Positions 1 through 4,579 of a stretch of 7,216 bases of DNA are shown here, piece by piece. Each line of letters starts with the position of its first letter. Position 1 is the stretch's first letter. The notes below the pieces were generated by a model. The model was not told where the DNA came from, searched no databases, and saw nothing but the letters and a program-made list of their open reading frames with translations. A program made the position numbers and the translations under genes. Source of the DNA: Oscillospiraceae bacterium (GTDB taxonomy: Bacteria > Bacillota > Clostridia > Oscillospirales > Oscillospiraceae); assembly GCA_017539635.1 (NCBI GenBank), contig JAFYCQ010000010.1:1-7216 (forward strand), read 5' to 3'.

Positions 1-520
1 CAAGGGCTACACCGTGGACATGCTAAGAGGGATCTTTGCGGAGGCGGGGATCGATAACGCCCTATTCAACTTAGGCGGCAACGTCCTGGCTTTGGGTCAA
101 AAGCCCGACGGCTCCTGCTGGCGGGTGGGCATACAGCACCCGGAGGGGCAGGGGCTCGTTGGCGTGGCTGAGCTTTCCGGCAAGGCGCTCATAACCTCCG
201 GCGGCTACGAGCGGTTTTTTGAGGATGAGGACGGAAACGTCTGGTGGCACATAATGGACCCCGCGACGGGTTATCCCGCCAAAAGCGGCCTGATCTCCGT
301 GACCGTGATGGGGGAGGAGGGGCTTTACTGCGACGCCCTGTCCACCGCCCTGTTCATAATGGGAGAGGAGAAGGCGGAGAGCTTCTGGAAAGAGCGGGGA
401 GATTTCGACATGGCCCTCATAACCGACGACGGAAGACTTATCCTGACGCCGGGACTCGACGAGATCTTCACCCCCGCGGATGATTGCGGATACGAAATAA
501 CGGTCATTGAAAATGCTTAA
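1..520 (+). CDS. apbE: FAD:protein FMN transferase (ApbE family), C-terminal half, 5' truncated by window edge
   Basis: ApbE-family enzymes move FMN from FAD onto a Thr/Ser of target proteins, usually on the outer face of the membrane, using Mg2+. The reading frame is already open at base 2, giving 172 visible residues out of roughly 300-350 usual for the family, so the N-terminus and any signal peptide lie outside the window. Counting from the first visible codon, the ApbE signatures appear in order: KGYTVD (1-6), LGGNV (24-28), TSGGYERFF (65-73), HIMDPATGYPA (83-93) and DALSTALFIMG (111-121). The last contains the Asp/Ser-Thr region that binds metal in the family. The stop codon at 518-520 overlaps the start of the next gene. 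No flavinylated substrate protein (FMN-binding domain with its SGA[T/S] acceptor motif) is visible here; it may lie upstream. The family assignment is firm; the target protein is unknown. Confidence 0.95.
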   Translation, partial: KGYTVDMLRGIFAEAGIDNALFNLGGNVLALGQKPDGSCWRVGIQHPEGQGLVGVAELSGKALITSGGYERFFEDEDGNVWWHIMDPATGYPAKSGLISVTVMGEEGLYCDALSTALFIMGEEKAESFWKERGDFDMALITDDGRLILTPGLDEIFTPADDCGYEITVIENA

Positions 521-887
521 AACGAGGACTTGGATAATAATAATCGCCGCCGCTGCCGTGGTACTGGCGGCGCTGACCGCCGTTACGCTGAACTTAAAGA
601 GGGACAGCGCCGTTGTTGAGGTGGTGCAGGACGGGACCGTGATTCGTCAGATAGATTTGAACGCCGTCGCCCGGGAGTACAGCTTTGACGTTTTTTGGCG
701 TGACGGGGGCGTGAACACCGTTACCGTCCGGCCGGGGAGGATTTGCGTCTCCCATGCCGACTGCCCCGACCTTGTGTGCGTGAACAGAGGGTGGCTTTCC
801 ACCGAGGTCACGCCCATCGTCTGCATGCCCCACCGGCTGGTGATAAGAGCCGCGGGGGCGACGGAGCTGGACGCCGTTTCGGAGTAG
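513..887 (+). CDS. NusG domain II-containing membrane-anchored protein
   Basis: This 124-residue protein has a short basic N-terminus and one hydrophobic segment (about residues 7-26), followed by a small extracytoplasmic domain. The domain ends with the hallmark of the 'NusG domain II' family (PF07009): ICVSHADCPDLVC and then PIVCMPHRLVI. That gives C78, H81, C84, C89, C104 and H107, a set suited to a disulfide, metal or other redox function, although no biochemical role is established that I can name. It is not the transcription factor NusG. I chose ATG 513; an in-frame TTG two codons earlier (507) is less likely. The start lies inside the end of apbE, indicating translational coupling, and no strong Shine-Dalgarno is visible. 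Together with ApbE before and the Gx transporter after, it resembles the EetA-like member of extracellular electron transfer loci. That functional link is inference. Confidence 0.88.
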   Translation: MLKTRTWIIIIAAAAVVLAALTAVTLNLKRDSAVVEVVQDGTVIRQIDLNAVAREYSFDVFWRDGGVNTVTVRPGRICVSHADCPDLVCVNRGWLSTEVTPIVCMPHRLVIRAAGATELDAVSE

Positions 888-894
888 GTGCGAT

Positions 895-1383
895 ATGACG
901 AAGAGAATTGTCCGCATGGCGCTGCTGACGGCGGTCGCCCTGATAATCTTCATAGTCGAGGCCCAGATACCCGTCCCGGTGCCCATACCGGGCATCAAGC
1001 TGGGGCTTGCCAATATAATAACTGTCTATGCCATGTTCAGATTGGGGCCTAAGGACACCCTGGCGATACTCCTTTGCCGCGTTTTTTTGGGCAGCGTGTT
1101 TTCCGGGCAGATGACGACGCTTATATACTCCCTTGCCGGAGGGCTGCTCTGCTACGCTTCCATGCTGATAATGAGGCGCATAGTTACGGAAAACCAGGTC
1201 TGGGTGTGCAGCGTCATAGGCGCCGTGTGCCACAATATAGGCCAGATAGCCGCGGCCATGCTGATAGCACAGACGGCGGGGCTCATAATCTACCTGCCGG
1301 TACTGATGCTCTCCGGCGTGATAGCCGGTCTCTTCACCGGCCTTTGCGCCCAGTTTTTGCTGAAACGGATGAAAAAACTATGA
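895..1383 (+). CDS. Gx transporter family membrane protein (PF07456-like)
   Basis: This 162-residue, very hydrophobic protein has about five or six membrane segments (roughly 9-28, 55-72, 74-94, 104-124 and 128-156). The family signature PGIKLGLANIITVYAMFRLG (residues 32-51) is followed by a second conserved stretch, GAVCHNIGQIAAA (109-121). Databases often call such proteins 'heptaprenyl diphosphate synthase component I', which I regard as misleading because this is a membrane protein resembling small-molecule transporter components. It starts at ATG 895 after GGAG (881-884) and lies 7 nt after the NusG-II gene. Its last codons overlap the HAD gene by ATGA (1380-1383). Relatives occur beside NusG-II and ApbE genes in Bacillota and are compared with EetB of the Listeria extracellular electron transfer locus. 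A role in supplying or exporting a flavin- or quinone-related compound is inference. Confidence 0.87.
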   Translation: MTKRIVRMALLTAVALIIFIVEAQIPVPVPIPGIKLGLANIITVYAMFRLGPKDTLAILLCRVFLGSVFSGQMTTLIYSLAGGLLCYASMLIMRRIVTENQVWVCSVIGAVCHNIGQIAAAMLIAQTAGLIIYLPVLMLSGVIAGLFTGLCAQFLLKRMKKL

Positions 1384-1979
1384 TCAATACGGTGATTTTT
1401 GATATCGGAAAAGTCCTTGTAGATTTTGATTACGAGCCCTATGTGAGAGAGCTGTTTGAGGACGAAACCGTCGCGGAAAGGGTATTGAAGGCCGTCTGGG
1501 GGACTGGCTTCTGGAGCGAACTGGACTACGGCAGGGACAAGGAGGAGGTCATATCCGAGATCCTCTCCGCCGATCCGGGATACGAGCGGGAGATCCGCAT
1601 GACGGTCGAGAACATCGGCCGGTGCATGGGCCTGAGGGGTTACGCCATACCCTGGATAAAGGAGCTCAAAAGCCGTGGTTACCGGGTGCTGTACCTGTCG
1701 AACTACTCAAAGCACGTCATGAACGCAAGACCGGACGTGCTGGCATTTCTGCCCCTTACCGACGGGGGAGTTTTCTCCTGCGACGTGGGCGCAATAAAGC
1801 CCGACCCGGCCATTTTCGGGATTATCTGCGAAAAATACGGCCTTGACCCCGGCAAATGCGTTTTTATAGACGACAACCCGGACAACATCGAATCCGCCCG
1901 GGTCTTCGGAATGAGGACGGTTCACTTTACAGAATACGAAAAGGCAAAGGCCGAGCTTGAAAAAGAGCTGAAAAAATAA
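1380..1979 (+). CDS. HAD-superfamily phosphatase, YihX-like (subfamily IA)
   Basis: This 199-residue protein is probably a cytoplasmic phosphatase acting on a small phosphorylated metabolite. All HAD motifs are visible: motif I VIFDIGKVLVDFD with nucleophile D8, motif II LYLSNYS with S107, motif III with K140 in AIKPDP, and motif IV VFIDDNPDNI with D164/D165. The usual second Asp of DxD is Gly (G10), as in the FD[IL]GNV group that includes the sugar-phosphate phosphatase YihX. Residues 15-90 are the helical cap. ATG 1380 overlaps the Gx gene stop in an ATGA junction and gives a complete HAD fold starting directly at motif I. The frame remains open upstream to 1074, but that extension lies within the Gx gene and is not needed. 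The substrate cannot be told from sequence. It is the last gene of the operon and is followed by a terminator 2 nt after the stop. Confidence 0.9.
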   Translation: MINTVIFDIGKVLVDFDYEPYVRELFEDETVAERVLKAVWGTGFWSELDYGRDKEEVISEILSADPGYEREIRMTVENIGRCMGLRGYAIPWIKELKSRGYRVLYLSNYSKHVMNARPDVLAFLPLTDGGVFSCDVGAIKPDPAIFGIICEKYGLDPGKCVFIDDNPDNIESARVFGMRTVHFTEYEKAKAELEKELKK

Positions 1980-1981
1980 AT

Positions 1982-2019
1982 GATCGGGACGCTTTCATGT
2001 CGAAAGCGCCCCGATCTTT
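1982..2019 (+). terminator. Intrinsic terminator shared by converging genes
   Basis: GATCGGGACGCTTTC (1982-1996) pairs with GAAAGCGCCCCGATC (2002-2016) across a 5-nt loop, giving a 15-bp stem with one A/C mismatch. TTT follows on the plus strand, and the A-rich flank 1970-1980 supplies a T-rich tract on the minus strand. It lies between the HAD stop (1979) and the stop of the minus-strand SDR (2031), so it probably terminates both converging transcripts. Confidence 0.85.
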
Positions 2020-2030
2020 AGATTAAGCAT

Positions 2031-2834
2031 TTATACTCCCGTGTAGCCGCCGTCTATCGGTATCGCGGCGCCGGTTATGAAGCGGGCGTCGTCGCTGCAA
2101 AGGAAGGCGATGATGGAGGCGACCTCCCAGTCCTCGCCGATCCTCCCCGAGGGATGCAGGGCGGCGTAGGCGTCCTTCTCCTTCTGGGGGACCAGAGGCG
2201 TGTTTATTACACCGGGGCAGATGCAGTTTACACGGATGCCCCTGTCGGCAAAGGCGGTGCCTGCGGCCTTGGTAAGGTTGACGACGCCGCCCTTGGCGGC
2301 GGAGTAGGCCACGTTTGAGGGCACGGCCACGAGGCCGAACATTGAGGCGATGTTTATTACGACGCCGCCGGTCTTCTGCTTGAGGAACTGGTTTATGGCA
2401 CACTTGTCGGTGAGCATTACGCCGGTGTAATCCACGGCGTTGACCTTGTTCCAGTCCTCAAGAGTCTCCTCGGCGATGTTGCAGTTGGTGCCGCCGATGC
2501 CGGCGCTGGCCACGGCGATGCTGAGCTTTCCGTAGCACTCCACGGCCTTGTCAACGGCGGCCTGTACGTCGGCTTCCCTGGTGACGTCCATCTGTATCCA
2601 CTCGGCGCCGATGCTCTCGGCCACATCTTTTACGTTAGGGCTGTAGTCGGCGATGACCACCCTGGCCCCGTTGCGCAGGAGCCTCATGGCGGTGGCGAGG
2701 CCGAGGCCGCTGGCGCCGCCGGTCACGAGCGCGACCTTGTCATGCATATCTATCTTTACGGTCTTGCGGACCTCGATTTCCTTGTCTCCCCGGTGATACG
2801 TTACGGTTTCGTCCGTCATTCTCTTGTCCAGCAT
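2031..2834 (-). CDS. Short-chain dehydrogenase/reductase (classical SDR, with N-terminal extension)
   Basis: This 267-residue protein is an NAD(P)-dependent oxidoreductase of the classical SDR family. The Rossmann glycine motif TGGASGLG is at 38-45. D63 at the end of beta-2 favours NAD(H) over NADP(H). The catalytic tetrad is N132, S164 (NIAS), Y177 and K181 (YSAAK), followed by the PG motif (208-209) and the family C-terminus IPIDGGYTGV. Two oddities: the usual NNAG motif reads ASAG (109-112), and about 30 mostly polar residues precede the start of the Rossmann fold, where classical SDRs have about 5-10. The start at 2834 is supported by GGAGG (2843-2847) 8 nt upstream, so the extension is probably real; an internal ATG at residue 30 would give a normal-length SDR. 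The gene has its own promoter (2902-2930). The substrate is unknown. Confidence 0.93.
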   Translation of the reverse strand: MLDKRMTDETVTYHRGDKEIEVRKTVKIDMHDKVALVTGGASGLGLATAMRLLRNGARVVIADYSPNVKDVAESIGAEWIQMDVTREADVQAAVDKAVECYGKLSIAVASAGIGGTNCNIAEETLEDWNKVNAVDYTGVMLTDKCAINQFLKQKTGGVVINIASMFGLVAVPSNVAYSAAKGGVVNLTKAAGTAFADRGIRVNCICPGVINTPLVPQKEKDAYAALHPSGRIGEDWEVASIIAFLCSDDARFITGAAIPIDGGYTGV

Positions 2835-2842
2835 AATAAATA

Positions 2843-2847
2843 CCTCC
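2843..2847 (-). promoter_or_regulatory. Shine-Dalgarno of the 2031-2834 SDR gene
   Basis: The minus strand reads GGAGG, 8 nt before the ATG at 2834. It supports the long N-terminus over an internal start. The preceding ATTTCG (2852-2847) shares its last base with this site and is complementary to a segment further upstream in the leader. Confidence 0.85.
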
Positions 2848-2885
2848 GAAATAATATTTCATTTCGCCTGGGCCCGGACGAAATG
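2847..2885 (-). promoter_or_regulatory. Leader with two mutually exclusive hairpins upstream of the SDR start
   Basis: On the minus strand, ATTTCG occurs at 2884-2879 and again at 2852-2847, with the complement CGAAAT between them at 2866-2861. The middle copy can pair with the first (CATTTCG/CGAAATG, 7 bp, loop 2867-2878) or with the last, which touches the Shine-Dalgarno. Only one pairing can form at a time, so the leader could switch between an exposed and a partly masked ribosome site. The structure is seen in the sequence; the regulatory role is inference. Confidence 0.4.
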
Positions 2886-2901
2886 TTGGCTGACAAACAT
2901 A

Positions 2902-2930
2902 ATTATAAATGCAAGTTTTTAGTTTTGCAA
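2902..2930 (-). promoter_or_regulatory. Sigma-A-type promoter of the 2031-2834 SDR gene
   Basis: The minus strand carries TTGCAA (2930-2925), a 17-nt spacer and a perfect TATAAT (2907-2902). Transcription would start near 2895, giving a leader of about 60 nt. The -35 box is 4/6 to consensus and lies within a palindrome (2923-2938). The position fits an independent transcription unit after the terminator at 3109-3145. Confidence 0.75.
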
Positions 2931-2938
2931 GTGCAAAA
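2923..2938. promoter_or_regulatory. Perfect 16-bp palindrome over the -35 box (putative operator)
   Basis: TTTTGCA (2923-2929), a 2-bp centre and TGCAAAA (2932-2938) form a perfect inverted repeat covering the -35 element of the SDR promoter. TGCAAGT, found at 2926-2932 within the palindrome, recurs at 2910-2916 between the -35 and -10. Symmetry, length and position are typical of a dimeric repressor site. The cognate regulator is not in the window. Confidence 0.5.
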
Positions 2939-2940
2939 TA

Positions 2941-3021
2941 GCCGTTTTTTACAATTTTGTAGCTTTGCCGATTTTTGCGCCGAAAATCAAAAATTATTGT
3001 ACAAAACGCCTAAAAAACGGC
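2941..3021. repeat. 81-bp imperfect inverted repeat in the AT-rich intergenic region
   Basis: GCCGTTTTTTA (2941-2951) is the exact complement of TAAAAAACGGC (3011-3021). Further inside, TTTTGTA (2955-2961) matches TACAAAA (3000-3006), and GATTTT (2970-2975) matches AAAATC (2983-2988) around a 7-nt loop. The nested arms make a long interrupted hairpin in the 327-nt gap between the two SDR genes. The rest of the gap (3022-3108) shows no gene or clear signal. Confidence 0.5.
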
Positions 3022-3108
3022 ATTTTCGGGGGCCAATACGTTATTGCGAGCATGCAAGCCTACATGGATGACTTTAATTATTTTGCAGGAAACAACTTGA
3101 AAACTGTC

Positions 3109-3145
3109 AAAAAAGCGCCCCGCCTCATTTTTTGAGGCGGGGCGC
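3109..3145 (-). terminator. Strong intrinsic terminator of the 3162-3908 SDR gene
   Basis: On the minus strand, 13 bases (3145-3133, GCGCCCCGCCTCA) pair perfectly with 3127-3115 (TGAGGCGGGGCGC) across a five-A loop, followed by six T (3114-3109). It begins 16 nt after the stop codon and separates this gene from the next SDR. Confidence 0.95.
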
Positions 3146-3161
3146 AGGTGATGGATTCGGG

Positions 3162-3908
3162 TCATACGATATGCCAGCCGGCGTCGGCAAAGACGATTTC
3201 GCCGGTCATGTAGGAGGCGTCGTCGGAGGCTAAAAACAGCGCGACGGCGGCCTGCTCGGAGGGGTCTGAGGGGCGCTTTATGCACCACTGGGATTTGAGG
3301 CGTTCCACCTTATTGGGGTCTGACAGGCTTTTCGCCGCTATGCGGGTATCCACAAAGCCGGGGGCAAAGGCGTTCACCCGTATGCCGTACTGCGCCAAGT
3401 CCACGGCCATGACCTTTGTGAGCTGCAGAACGGCCCCCTTTGAGGCGGAGTAGGATGCGGTGCCGGCGGAGACTATATTGCAATAGGAGCTGCAGGTGTT
3501 CACTATAGCGCCCTTTACCCCGGTCTTCACCATGAGCCCGGCTATGGCCTTTCCCACCAGGAACATGCCCTTGGCGTTGGTGTTCATCACGTCGCAGAAC
3601 TGCTCCTCCGGCGTCTCGAGAAAGGGGGAGGAGGCCATTATACCGGCGTTTGAAAAGAGGATGTCCACCTGCCCGAAGAGCTCCGATGCGTATTTTGCCA
3701 TGGCCGCCACGGAATCGGAAGAGCGCACATCGACAAAAACCGGGTATGCCCCCTCGCCGATGCTCTCCGCCGTTTTCCTGAGCTGGTCTTCGTCTATATC
3801 GGCCAGCAGGGCCCTGCCCCCCTCCCGGATGAAGCGGCGGGCGATGGCCTCGCCGATGCCCCGGGCGGCGCCGGTTATTACAGCCGTCTTGTTTTCAAAG
3901 CGTCTCAT
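3162..3908 (-). CDS. Short-chain dehydrogenase/reductase (classical SDR)
   Basis: This 248-residue protein, the usual length for a classical SDR, is an NAD(P)-dependent oxidoreductase, probably cytoplasmic. Visible motifs are TGAARGIG (12-19) for nucleotide binding, D37 in LLADID favouring NAD(H), SNAG (86-89), catalytic N111, S140, Y153 and K157 (YSASK), the PG motif (183-184), and a C-terminus ending in FADAGWHIV. An in-frame ATG at 3923 would add five residues (MEAFC). I prefer ATG 3908 because GGAGG (3921-3917) lies exactly 8 nt upstream of it, the same spacing as in the neighbouring SDR, while nothing resembling a Shine-Dalgarno precedes 3923. It shares general SDR architecture with the 2031-2834 protein but differs clearly in the middle and C-terminal parts, so the two probably act on different substrates. 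It diverges from the sigma factor gene. The substrate is unknown. Confidence 0.93.
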   Translation of the reverse strand: MRRFENKTAVITGAARGIGEAIARRFIREGGRALLADIDEDQLRKTAESIGEGAYPVFVDVRSSDSVAAMAKYASELFGQVDILFSNAGIMASSPFLETPEEQFCDVMNTNAKGMFLVGKAIAGLMVKTGVKGAIVNTCSSYCNIVSAGTASYSASKGAVLQLTKVMAVDLAQYGIRVNAFAPGFVDTRIAAKSLSDPNKVERLKSQWCIKRPSDPSEQAAVALFLASDDASYMTGEIVFADAGWHIV

Positions 3909-3916
3909 GCAGAACG

Positions 3917-3921
3917 CCTCC
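3917..3921 (-). promoter_or_regulatory. Shine-Dalgarno that fixes the SDR start at 3908
   Basis: The minus strand reads GGAGG, 8 nt before ATG 3908. Because it overlaps the upstream in-frame ATG (3923-3921), it cannot serve that codon and argues for the shorter protein. Confidence 0.85.
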
Positions 3922-3976
3922 ATTAGTTTTATCTGTTTTTTTATAACGTATCACAACGAAAGCCAAAAGGCAAGCG

Positions 3977-4003
3977 GCCCCGGCGGTTGACAGAAGCCGG
4001 GGC
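3977..4003. repeat. GC-rich inverted repeat flanking the -35 of the sigma operon promoter
   Basis: GCCCCGGC (3977-3984) and GCCGGGGC (3996-4003) are perfect 8-bp arms around an 11-bp centre that contains TTGACA. No T-tract follows on either strand and no gene ends nearby, so it reads better as a protein binding site than as a terminator. Confidence 0.45.
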
Positions 4004-4015
4004 TTGAAATATATT
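3987..4015 (+). promoter_or_regulatory. Sigma-A-type promoter of the ECF sigma operon
   Basis: TTGACA (3987-3992, perfect), a 17-nt spacer and TATATT (4010-4015, 5/6) give a near-consensus housekeeping promoter. Transcription would start near 4022, about 66 nt before the sigma factor ATG. Confidence 0.75.
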
Positions 4016-4025
4016 TAAAAATACC

Positions 4026-4053
4026 TGTAACGAAACTGAGATCACTCAGTCTA
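4026..4053 (+). promoter_or_regulatory. Candidate ECF-type (autoregulatory) promoter
   Basis: TGTAAC (4026-4031), 16 nt and AGTCTA (4048-4053) resemble the TGTAAC/CGTCTA pattern of ECF sigma promoters in Bacillota, the -10 differing by one base. It lies between the housekeeping promoter and the ribosome site of the ECF gene, where a self-activated promoter is expected. A small inverted repeat, ACTGAG-ATCA-CTCAGT (4035-4050), occupies the spacer. Confidence 0.5.
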
Positions 4054-4087
4054 ACTGACGAACAAAGGCGAAAGGAGGTGATGGCGC

Positions 4088-4579
4088 ATGGAGAAGGACG
4101 AGGCTCAAAAGCTCTATGAGCTTTGCTATATGCGGGTATATTCCTACGTTCTTACGCTGACCCGGGACAGAAGTTCGGCGGAAGAGCTGACCCAGGAGAC
4201 CTTCTACCGGGCCATGACGGCCAAAAAGCCCTTCCGGGGCGAGTCCGGCGAAGTCACATGGCTGTGCGCCATCGCCAAAAACCTTTTCTTCGACGAGACG
4301 CGAAAACGCGGCAGGGAGCAGCCTCTGCCGGAGGGGGACGCCCCCTCGGGGGAGGACCTTCAGCAGAGCGTTGCCGACGCCGACGACGCCTTTCGGGTGC
4401 ATAAGGCCATGCACGAGCTTAATGAGCCTTACCGGGAGGTGTTCGAGATGCGGGTCTTCGGAGAGCTGTCCTTCCGGCAGATAGGCGCCATCTTCGGAAA
4501 GACGGAAAACTGGGCCCGGGTGACCTATCACCGCGCCCGGCTGAAAATACAGGAAAGGATGGGTGAACGTGACTTATAG
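4088..4579 (+). CDS. ECF-type RNA polymerase sigma factor
   Basis: This 163-residue protein is an alternative sigma factor that would direct RNA polymerase to envelope-stress promoters when released from its membrane-bound anti-sigma partner. It contains only regions sigma-2 and sigma-4, as in ECF factors. Sigma-2 is at about residues 8-75, with the conserved AEELTQETFYRA (31-42) and TWLCAIAKNLFFDE (57-70). A linker at about 76-100 is rich in acidic residues and proline. Sigma-4 is at about 105-157, with LNEPYREVFEMRVF and the helix-turn-helix FRQIGAIFGKTENWARVTYHRAR. The start ATG 4088 follows a strong AGGAGG (4073-4078) at 9 nt. It overlaps the anti-sigma gene by 17 bp. Two promoters precede it (3987-4015 and 4026-4053). 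I cannot assign a specific sigma name. Confidence 0.95.
   Translation: MEKDEAQKLYELCYMRVYSYVLTLTRDRSSAEELTQETFYRAMTAKKPFRGESGEVTWLCAIAKNLFFDETRKRGREQPLPEGDAPSGEDLQQSVADADDAFRVHKAMHELNEPYREVFEMRVFGELSFRQIGAIFGKTENWARVTYHRARLKIQERMGERDL

Noticed and set aside
1074..1379. Upstream extension of the HAD frame inside the Gx transporter gene
   Set aside because: The extension is an out-of-frame reading of the transporter gene with low-complexity Arg/His-rich sequence; the HAD fold begins directly at ATG 1380 with an ATGA overlap.
2742..3071. 109-codon plus-strand frame running from inside the SDR gene through the AT-rich gap
   Set aside because: It starts within and antisense to a well-supported SDR, has no ribosome site, shows no recognisable domain, and covers the promoter, operator and inverted repeat of the SDR.
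2031..3908. Treating the two SDR genes as one operon
   Set aside because: A perfect 13-bp hairpin with six T separates them, and the downstream gene has its own consensus promoter.
3928..3956. Promoter for the 3162-3908 SDR: TTGTGA-17-GATAAA on the minus strand (or TATAAA at 3945-3940)
   Set aside because: The first option would start transcription at the Shine-Dalgarno itself, and the second lacks a convincing -35. A promoter must exist upstream of 3908, but I cannot place it with confidence.
3977..4005. Reading the GC-rich hairpin as an intrinsic terminator
   Set aside because: No gene ends upstream on either strand and neither side has a T-tract; it overlaps a near-perfect promoter instead.
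4046..4531. 161-codon minus-strand frame opposite the sigma factor gene
   Set aside because: It is a mirror frame of a clearly coding ECF gene, common in GC-rich DNA, without motifs or a ribosome site.
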